Source: Chloroflexota bacterium (GTDB lineage Bacteria > Chloroflexota > UBA6077). Taken from it: a DNA stretch of 5,018 bases. Positions 1 through 5,018 of this stretch are shown here, one piece after another (position 1 is the stretch's first letter; each line of letters begins with the position of its first letter). The DNA lies in assembly GCA_021845945.1 (NCBI GenBank), contig JAJZRD010000261.1, positions 1 through 5,018 of the forward strand, read 5' to 3'. Under the pieces are notes generated by a model, which was given only the letters and a program-made list of their open reading frames with translations, had not been told where the DNA came from and did no database searches. Position numbers and translations under genes: made by a program.

Positions 1-1221
1 CGTGAGGCCGCGCTTCTTAGCCCAGGCCAGCACCCCCAGCGATCGCTGGTAGCGAGCCCTGGCCCGCACGGAATCCGACAGCCGCTCCACCGTCTCGACG
101 TTATGGTTGAACAGGTCGGGGCGGGCAGCGGCCACGGTCTCCAGGGCCGGCAACGACCCACCGAAATCAGGCACCAGGACCTCGATGGTCGCTTGAGGCA
201 GCCGATCCCGAACCGCCCGAATGGAGGCGGCGAACTGCGAGGCGCCACCATCTGCCAGGTCGTCGCGGGCAACCGACGTGACGACCACGTGGCGCAGTCC
301 CAGCCGCGCCGCGGCCTCGGCGACGCGGAAGGGCTCCAGGGGATCGGGAGGGCTTGGCCGGCCGGCAGCCACGTTGCAGAAGCGGCAGTGGCGGGTGCAC
401 ACGGCACCAAGCAGCATGAAAGCGGCGGTACCTCTGGCCCAGCATTCGCCGAGGTTCGGACACGCTGCTTCCTGGCAGACGGTGTGTAGATCGAGATCAT
501 CGACCAGAACCTCGACACCGGCCGTTGCCTCCTGGGGTGCAGGCACCATCAGCCAGGGGCCGGGCGTGCGGCGGGGCTCAACCTCACGGCCGAACACCAG
601 GCTGAAGGCCGCCACAAAGCTGCGCTCCACCGCCTCCATCGGCACCGCCCGGCCCAGGATCGCCCTGAGGGAGGTGACCCCCCGGTCGGGCAGGCCACAC
701 GGGACTATCAGGCCGAAGTGCGTCATGTTCGGATCGACGTTGAGCGCCACCCCGTGAGTCGTCACCCCGCCCCGCACGGCGATACCCACGGCGGCGATCT
801 TGTCTCGCCCGATCCAGACACCCGGGTGGCGCTCGATCCGGCGACCCCCGATGCCCCACCCCGCCAGCACCTCCAGGACGACCTGCTCCAGCCGCCGCAG
901 GTAGCCGTGCAGATCGTGGTCGGGAAGCCTCAGAATGGGGTAGGCCACCAGTTGGCCCGGTCCGTGGTAGGTGACGCGGCCCCCTCGATCCGTCTCGGCG
1001 CTCTCGATGCCGAGCGAGTGCAGGTAGGGATGGGGAACGCGCAAGTCCTCGACCCCTCCTCCGCTCCCCAGCGTGACCACCGGCGGGTGCTCCACCAGGA
1101 GAAGGGTGTCTCCGATCTCGTCCCGACGACGGGCGTCCGCCACGCGCTGCATCAGACGCAGCGCGTGGCGATACGCGACACGGCCCATGCGGACCAGGTA
1201 GATGGGATCGCTCGCTGCCAT
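1..1221 (-). CDS. lipB-lipA: LipB-LipA fusion: octanoyltransferase joined to lipoyl synthase (3' end outside window)
   Basis: One frame of 407 codons has no stop from ATG at 1221 to the window edge. Residues 1-215 are a full-length LipB, which moves octanoate from acyl-carrier protein to the lipoyl lysine of E2. They show [12 protein letters not shown] (79-90), Lys141 in DKIAAVG, HGVALNV (156-162) and catalytic Cys175 in VPCG; the Lys-Cys spacing of 34 equals that of E. coli LipB. From about 217 the chain is LipA, a radical SAM enzyme that inserts sulfur at C6 and C8 of the octanoyl group. It has the auxiliary-cluster cysteines 249, 254 and 260 (CX4CX5C), the radical SAM cysteines 275, 279 and 282 (CX3CX2C), [13 protein letters not shown] and [11 protein letters not shown]. 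About 90-100 C-terminal residues, including the expected RSSY motif, lie off the window. The start follows the E3 stop by 2 nt, with GAGG touching the ATG, which suggests translational coupling. Family assignment is firm; the fusion depends on the absence of an indel near 580. Confidence 0.9.
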   Translation of the reverse strand, partial: MAASDPIYLVRMGRVAYRHALRLMQRVADARRRDEIGDTLLLVEHPPVVTLGSGGGVEDLRVPHPYLHSLGIESAETDRGGRVTYHGPGQLVAYPILRLPDHDLHGYLRRLEQVVLEVLAGWGIGGRRIERHPGVWIGRDKIAAVGIAVRGGVTTHGVALNVDPNMTHFGLIVPCGLPDRGVTSLRAILGRAVPMEAVERSFVAAFSLVFGREVEPRRTPGPWLMVPAPQEATAGVEVLVDDLDLHTVCQEAACPNLGECWARGTAAFMLLGAVCTRHCRFCNVAAGRPSPPDPLEPFRVAEAAARLGLRHVVVTSVARDDLADGGASQFAASIRAVRDRLPQATIEVLVPDFGGSLPALETVAAARPDLFNHNVETVERLSDSVRARARYQRSLGVLAWAKKRGLT

Positions 1222-1223
1222 CC

Positions 1224-2591
1224 TCAGAACTTCGGCACGTACAGCGACTGGCCCAGGATGCCCCGACCGGCCTCCACCACGCTCTCGCTCAGCGTGGGGT
1301 GGATCTGAAGGGCCCACGCCAGGTCCTCTGTCAGCGCCTCCAGCTGGAGGGCAATGCTCCCCTCGCCGATCAACTCGGTCGCCCGATGGCCGACGATGTG
1401 CACGCCGAGGACCCTGCCTCGCTTCCGATCCGCGACCAGCTTGATGCCGCCCTCGACCTCACCCAGACCCATGGCACGGGCGTTGGTAGCGAGAGCGACG
1501 TTGGAAACCTCGACGTCGAATCCGGCGTCGATCGCCTGATCCTCGGTCAGGCCCACGGCGGCAACCTCCGGAATAGTGAAGGCGCAGCGCGGCACCAGGC
1601 GGCGATCGAGGCGACGGCTTCCCCCCATCGCGTTCTCGGCAGCCACCAGCCCCCCTGCCGTAGCCAGGGACGAATACATGGGGGCGCCCGTCACGTCGCC
1701 CACGGCGTAGACCCCCGGCACACTCGTCTGCCGGCGATCGTCCACCTCGACGGCTCCATCCTTAAGCCGAACGCCCACCGCGGCCAGCCCCAAGCCGTCG
1801 GTGGCGGCTACCCGACCGGCCCAAAGCACCCGGTCGGCCGCGACCTCCGCCTCGCCCCTGGCGCCGGCCAGCACAACCTTCAGTCCCTCGCCCATCCGGC
1901 TCGCCGAACTCAGCCGGACGTTGGTCAGCACCTCCACCCCCTGCCCCTGCAAGACACCCTGGAGCCGCTGCCCAATTTCGTAGTCCTCGTCGGGGAGGGG
2001 ATAAGGGCCGTCCACCGCCAGGATCACCCGGCTTCCCAGGGCAGCATACAGGGCGGCGAACTCGACCTCCGATGGACCGCCGCCCCAGATGAGCAGACGG
2101 GCCGGCACCGATTCGAGCGTGAGCGCCTCGTCGGGTTGCAACACACCCTCAATAGCCGCCGGGATCGGAGCCCAACGGGCCCCGGTCGCCAGGATGACGG
2201 CACGAGTCGCCTGCAGCCGCCGGCCATCGACCTCGACCGTCTTCGGATCGGCCAACCGGGCCTCGCCCTCCACCACCTCTATCCCGAAGGTGGGCAGCAG
2301 GCCCCCCATCCCCTCCCGCAGGTCGCCGACGATTCGCGCCTTGCGAGCCAGCATTCCGGGGACGTCGAGGGTGGCTGGCCCCACCTGGATGCCCATCTCA
2401 CCGGCCCGGCCGAGGCGGCGAAACAGCTCCACGCTCGCCAGCAGACTGGTCAACGGGACGCAGTTGCGATTTACGCAATTGCCACCCAGTTGAGCCCGCT
2501 CGACCAGGATCGCGTGGCCACCCAGTTGCGCCACTCGTGTGGCGGCGGCGGTCCCTCCGGGCCCGCCGCCTACGACGATCACGTCCGCCAT
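1224..2591 (-). CDS. lpdA: Dihydrolipoamide dehydrogenase (E3), divergent
   Basis: E3 is the cytoplasmic FAD flavoenzyme that reoxidises the dihydrolipoyl arm of E2 with NAD+. The ATG at 2591 gives 455 residues, near the usual 450-475. It was preferred to an upstream TTG at 2609 because GGAGG lies 5 nt before it and [13 protein letters not shown] matches the family N-terminus. In this numbering the FAD-binding GGGPGG is at 8-13, the redox disulfide is Cys39-Cys44 in [11 protein letters not shown], the second FAD motif [10 protein letters not shown] is near 293-302, and the catalytic His431-Glu436 pair is in HPTLSE. Oddities: the usual GCIPSK after the first Cys is NCVPLT, so the family Lys is missing. 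The NAD motif reads GGGPSE (170-175), with Glu where the third glycine normally sits, and the acidic residue ending the next strand is not in its usual place. Both cysteines and the His-Glu pair suggest an active enzyme, but cofactor preference may differ. Another flavin disulfide reductase is a less likely alternative, given E2 next door. Confidence 0.9.
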   Translation of the reverse strand: MADVIVVGGGPGGTAAATRVAQLGGHAILVERAQLGGNCVNRNCVPLTSLLASVELFRRLGRAGEMGIQVGPATLDVPGMLARKARIVGDLREGMGGLLPTFGIEVVEGEARLADPKTVEVDGRRLQATRAVILATGARWAPIPAAIEGVLQPDEALTLESVPARLLIWGGGPSEVEFAALYAALGSRVILAVDGPYPLPDEDYEIGQRLQGVLQGQGVEVLTNVRLSSASRMGEGLKVVLAGARGEAEVAADRVLWAGRVAATDGLGLAAVGVRLKDGAVEVDDRRQTSVPGVYAVGDVTGAPMYSSLATAGGLVAAENAMGGSRRLDRRLVPRCAFTIPEVAAVGLTEDQAIDAGFDVEVSNVALATNARAMGLGEVEGGIKLVADRKRGRVLGVHIVGHRATELIGEGSIALQLEALTEDLAWALQIHPTLSESVVEAGRGILGQSLYVPKF

Positions 2592-2596
2592 GCGAG

Positions 2597-2601
2597 CCTC
2601 C
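2597..2601 (-). promoter_or_regulatory. Ribosome binding site of E3, decides its start
   Basis: GGAGG on the minus strand lies between the E2 stop (2608-2606) and the ATG at 2591, with a 5-nt spacer. It supports ATG at 2591 over the in-frame TTG at 2609, which would overlap the E2 stop and has no comparable site. Confidence 0.75.
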
Positions 2602-2605
2602 GATC

Positions 2606-3949
2606 TCAAATCAGCAGCCGATAGGGGTTCTCCAACAGATCTCTCAAAGACTGAAGGAACCCGGCCGCGGGGGCGCCATCCACGATGCGATGGTCGATGG
2701 TCAGACTCAGCACCATCGACGATCGCCTGGCGATCTCGCCCTGGTAGATGACCGGCTTCTCCACGATCCTGCCCACCCCCAGGATGGCGACCTCCGGTGA
2801 GTTGATGATGGGGGTGAAGCCGTCTATGCCGTAGGAGCCCAGGTTAGTGATCGTGAAGCTGCTCCCCGTCACCTCGTCCACGGACAGGCTGCCCTCCCTC
2901 GCCCCCTGGGCCAGTCGCCGTGCCTCCTGGGCGATCTCCTGCACGGTCCGCTGGTCGGCATCCCGCAGGACCGGAACGATCAACCCCTCGTCCAGGGCTA
3001 CGGCGATGCCGACGTGGATCGGCTCCAGCAGATGTATCTCGTCGCCAATGAGGGTCGCATTCAGGAGGGGGTGTCCGCGGAGGGCCCTGGCGACGGCCTT
3101 GACCAGCAGATCGGTGTAGGTAAGGTCGAACTCGGCCTTGAGCTGGCTCCGAAGCCTGACCAACTCGGTGGCATCGACCTCGATCTGGAGGGTCAGCTGA
3201 GCCATGGTGTGCAGGCTCTCGACCATGTGCTCGGCGACGGCCTGGCGCATCCCGGCGAAGGGGATGACACGGCCGGCATGCGAAGTCACGCCCGCCGGCG
3301 CTGGGGCCTTGGCCCCGGCCTCGACGAAAGCCACCACGTCCTGCTCGGTGATCCGTCCGCCGGCGCCCGTGCCCCAGATCTCGGCCAGCTTCACCCCGTG
3401 CTCGCCGGCCAGCTGCCTGGCAGCAGAGGTGGCCAGGACCTCGACCGGTGCTTCGGCCCCCTCCGGTTCCTCGGCAAAGCGCAGCACGTCGGACTCCGTC
3501 ACCATGCCATCGGCACCGGTACCGGCCACCCGGGCCAGATCGATCTCCTTCTCCCTGGACAACCGACGAGCGGCCGGAGAGGCCAGCACGAAGCCCGTCG
3601 CGGCCGTGGGCGGAGCCGATGCCATCCCAGCCGCGGCCGCTGGAGCCGCCGCGGCGACGTCCACGGCCGCGGCAGCCTCAGGAGTGACGTCCTCGGTCGA
3701 CGGAACCGCCTCACCCGGGGCGGTGACGAAGGCGAGGGCGGCACCCACCTGTCGCGTCTCCTTTGGCCGAACCAGGATCCGCAGCACGCCCGGCGCCGGT
3801 GCCGACAGGGTGTAGGTGATCTTCTTGCTCATCACCACGGCAACCGGTTCGTCCCTGGCCACCGGGTCACCGTCCTCCTTGAGCCACTTGGCGAGGATTC
3901 CCTCCTTCATCGCCATGCCCAGCTTGGGCATGATGATCTTGGTTGCCAT
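2606..3949 (-). CDS. Dihydrolipoamide acyltransferase (E2) with two E3-binding domains
   Basis: E2 is the core of a 2-oxoacid or acetoin dehydrogenase complex. Its lipoyl arm takes the acyl group from E1 and the catalytic domain passes it to CoA. The 447 residues comprise an N-terminal lipoyl domain (1-78, starting MATKIIMPKLGMAMKEG), an Ala/Pro-rich flexible linker (about 91-118), two E3/E1-binding domains in tandem (about 121-160 and 172-209, each with a GTGxxG(R/M)(I/V)TExDV core), a short linker, and the acyltransferase domain (about 225-447). The latter has NLGSYGIDGFTPIINSPEVA and the catalytic DHRIVDG (His420, Asp424). The predicted lipoylated residue is Lys43 in SKK, where most E2 proteins have TDK. 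Most bacterial E2 proteins carry one E3-binding domain, so two is unusual. AGGAG lies 7 nt before the ATG, 12 nt after the acoX stop. Beside acoX it could be acoC of acetoin dehydrogenase; a pyruvate or branched-chain complex is possible, since E1 is not visible. Confidence 0.93.
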   Translation of the reverse strand: MATKIIMPKLGMAMKEGILAKWLKEDGDPVARDEPVAVVMSKKITYTLSAPAPGVLRILVRPKETRQVGAALAFVTAPGEAVPSTEDVTPEAAAAVDVAAAAPAAAAGMASAPPTAATGFVLASPAARRLSREKEIDLARVAGTGADGMVTESDVLRFAEEPEGAEAPVEVLATSAARQLAGEHGVKLAEIWGTGAGGRITEQDVVAFVEAGAKAPAPAGVTSHAGRVIPFAGMRQAVAEHMVESLHTMAQLTLQIEVDATELVRLRSQLKAEFDLTYTDLLVKAVARALRGHPLLNATLIGDEIHLLEPIHVGIAVALDEGLIVPVLRDADQRTVQEIAQEARRLAQGAREGSLSVDEVTGSSFTITNLGSYGIDGFTPIINSPEVAILGVGRIVEKPVIYQGEIARRSSMVLSLTIDHRIVDGAPAAGFLQSLRDLLENPYRLLI

Positions 3950-3956
3950 GAAGCTA

Positions 3957-3961
3957 CTCCT
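3957..3961 (-). promoter_or_regulatory. Ribosome binding site of E2
   Basis: AGGAG on the minus strand directly follows the acoX TAG stop and stands 7 nt before the E2 ATG at 3949. Reinitiation after acoX is likely. Confidence 0.7.
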
Positions 3962-4960
3962 CTACGCCCGCAGCCCGAGCCGGCGGAATACCCCGGACCG
4001 GGCGGCCACTTCCATACAGTGTGGGATATCCACCACGCGAGGGCCGTTCTCAGTCAGCCGGACGGTGATGGCTCGCCGGTCATAGACCTCGATCTCACGC
4101 TCGCCGTCCAGCGCAATCGTCTCGGCATCGGAGTCGAGGGCCACCTCCTCGCCGACGGACAGCACCCGATGGTCGCGGACGGCAACCGAGGTCACCAAGC
4201 CCGGCGCGACCGGCGCGAGGACTCGCGTGCCCTCGGATCCGAGGGCCAGGTACATCCCCTGGCCATCGCGGCAGCCAAGCGGCCGAAAGCAGCTTCCAAG
4301 CGAAGAGATGCCTATGTTGCCGGGCTCGGCTCGCGCCAGCACGATCTCCAGGACGCGTGCCGGATCCCAGATGGCACGGGTACCCACCCACAGATCGGAG
4401 CTGGTCACCACGTCGATCAAGGCGATGTCCACCAGCTCGCGGTCGATGTAAAGCTCCAGTCGCTTGGCCCGGTAGGTCACCTCGTCGGCATCCACCGCGC
4501 CCACCGCCACCAGCCCGGCCGCCATGCCGGCTACCGTGCCTTCGACCATGGCCGGAAAGACGTTGTTGGTGCCGGTGGAGATCGACGCTATTGGAATCCG
4601 GCCGCACCCCCTGGCCACGACGCGGTTGGTGCCGTCTCCACCCAGCACCACGAGGCACCCCACGTTCATGTCGCAGAAGCACTTCGCCGCCTCGGTTGAG
4701 TCCGTGCCGGTTGCGGTCACCGGCATTTCCAGGATGCCCGCGCGCAAGGAGACCAGCTTGAGCCCATCCAGCGCCCGAAGCCCAAGCCCGTAGCCGTCCG
4801 GCATGATGCTCGCCTCGTCGACGCCGATGGCATCCAGGGCCAGCAGGACCCGCTGCAGGATGTTCACCTTCTCGTTGTTGCCAAAGACCGAAGCGTGAGC
4901 CACCAGCCGCCGGATATCCCTTCCGGAAGCCGGGTTGGCGATGATCCCGACACTCGACAT
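3962..4960 (-). CDS. acoX: AcoX-type ATP-NAD kinase-like protein
   Basis: This 332-residue protein matches the AcoX branch of the ATP-NAD kinase superfamily. The N-terminus has IIANPASGRDIRRLVAHAS (6-24), the AcoX hallmark, followed by a kinase-like nucleotide-binding core with GGDGTNR (107-113) and STGTNNVFP (128-136). GGDGT is the phosphate-binding motif shared with NAD kinase and diacylglycerol kinase. AcoX genes sit in acetoin dehydrogenase operons, but the exact reaction has not, to my knowledge, been settled, and kinase activity on NAD here is an inference from the fold. No signal peptide or membrane segment is seen, so it should be cytoplasmic. The start is supported by GAGGAA 6 nt upstream and by the family N-terminus, although the frame stays open to the window edge. 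It precedes E2 by 12 nt and is probably cotranscribed with it. An ordinary NAD kinase (NadK) is less likely because of the N-terminal AcoX block. Confidence 0.88.
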   Translation of the reverse strand: MSSVGIIANPASGRDIRRLVAHASVFGNNEKVNILQRVLLALDAIGVDEASIMPDGYGLGLRALDGLKLVSLRAGILEMPVTATGTDSTEAAKCFCDMNVGCLVVLGGDGTNRVVARGCGRIPIASISTGTNNVFPAMVEGTVAGMAAGLVAVGAVDADEVTYRAKRLELYIDRELVDIALIDVVTSSDLWVGTRAIWDPARVLEIVLARAEPGNIGISSLGSCFRPLGCRDGQGMYLALGSEGTRVLAPVAPGLVTSVAVRDHRVLSVGEEVALDSDAETIALDGEREIEVYDRRAITVRLTENGPRVVDIPHCMEVAARSGVFRRLGLRA

Positions 4961-4966
4961 GAGGCA

Positions 4967-4972
4967 TTCCTC
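4967..4972 (-). promoter_or_regulatory. Ribosome binding site of acoX
   Basis: On the minus strand GAGGAA stands 6 nt before the ATG at 4960. It decides the acoX start in a frame that has no upstream stop within the window. Confidence 0.65.
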
Positions 4973-5018
4973 AGGGGTAGGAGCCGGCTCCTGCCGGCGA
5001 TGCGGTCCCGTCCAACGG
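4971..5018 (-). other. Possible 3' end of an upstream gene (15 codons then TGA)
   Basis: One minus-strand frame is open from the window edge to a TGA at 4973-4971, ending in AGAGSYP. The stop would lie 10 nt before the acoX start and overlap its GAGGAA ribosome binding site. This fits the 2-14 nt spacing of the other genes here. An E1 subunit would be the natural neighbour, but these 15 residues match no family I recognise, and the stretch could simply be leader sequence. The other two frames are also open here, so the reading frame is not decided by the sequence. Confidence 0.2.
4979..4992. repeat. 14-bp perfect palindrome upstream of acoX
   Basis: AGGAGCCGGCTCCT reads the same on both strands. 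The symmetry extends to 4976-4995 if one G-T mismatch is allowed. It lies 18 nt upstream of the acoX ATG. No T-run follows it in either direction, so it is not a clear intrinsic terminator. It could be an operator, a short RNA hairpin, or chance in GC-rich DNA. Confidence 0.4.

Noticed and set aside
528..533. AGGAGG on the minus strand inside the fusion, as a possible ribosome binding site for a separate lipA
   Set aside because: No in-frame ATG, GTG or TTG follows at a suitable distance. The nearest in-frame candidate is a CTG about 20 nt away, and the GTG nearby is out of frame.
103..757. Overlapping plus-strand frames of 128 and 178 codons
   Set aside because: Both are antisense to the LipB-LipA frame, whose catalytic motifs establish the coding strand.
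2592..2609. TTG at 2609 as the E3 start
   Set aside because: It would add six residues not seen at E3 N-termini and overlap the E2 stop, while the ATG at 2591 has a well-placed GGAGG.
1299..2624. 441-codon open frame on the plus strand
   Set aside because: It is antisense to E3 along nearly its whole length and has low-complexity His/Gln/Pro/Arg composition without recognisable motifs.
3596..3679. GC-rich repetitive stretch with GCCGCGGCC-like words
   Set aside because: It encodes the Ala-rich flexible linker of E2, and the low complexity is explained by runs of Ala codons.
3014..4699. 561-codon open frame on the plus strand
   Set aside because: It lies antisense to acoX and E2, both clear family members. 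Its composition (rich in Gly, Arg, His, Asp, Gln) is that of an antisense GC-rich shadow, and no domain motif is seen.
4095..4967. 290-codon minus-strand frame overlapping acoX
   Set aside because: It is the neighbouring frame of acoX, rich in Arg and Gly. The AcoX motifs NPASGRDIRRL and GGDGTNR are in the other frame.

Overview
The window is a high-GC bacterial segment, roughly two thirds G+C by eye, with strong G/C preference at third codon positions. All recognisable genes lie on the minus strand in one tightly packed run. Read in the direction of transcription, from right to left, the order is: an AcoX-type ATP-NAD-kinase-like protein; a dihydrolipoamide acyltransferase (E2); a dihydrolipoamide dehydrogenase (E3); and one open frame that joins octanoyltransferase LipB directly to lipoyl synthase LipA. 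That last frame runs off the left edge. The gaps between genes are 12, 14 and 2 nt, so this is very probably one operon. No E1 subunit is present; it would be expected beyond position 5018 or elsewhere in the genome.

Right to left: 4961-5018 is upstream DNA with a possible 3' end of another gene, a 14-bp perfect palindrome and the ribosome binding site of acoX. acoX occupies 3962-4960, E2 2606-3949, E3 1224-2591 and lipB-lipA 1-1221. No gap exceeds 300 bases, and no RNA gene, mobile element, CRISPR array or internal promoter was seen. The long frames on the plus strand are antisense shadows of GC-rich genes.

The genes form a nearly complete lipoate-dependent 2-oxoacid or acetoin dehydrogenase module that carries its own lipoate assembly. 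LipB would load octanoate onto the lipoyl lysine of E2, LipA would insert the two sulfurs there, E2 would carry the acyl group to CoA, and E3 would reoxidise the lipoyl arm. AcoX is typical of acetoin dehydrogenase (aco) clusters, so acetoin cleavage is the leading guess for the substrate. This cannot be proven without the E1 genes.

The most notable points are the LipB-LipA fusion with almost no linker, two tandem E3-binding domains in E2, an unusual SKK lipoylation site in E2, and an E3 that keeps its redox cysteines but has a changed NAD-binding motif. The lineage is not certain. Chloroflexota or another high-GC, deep-branching group is a guess from gene content only.
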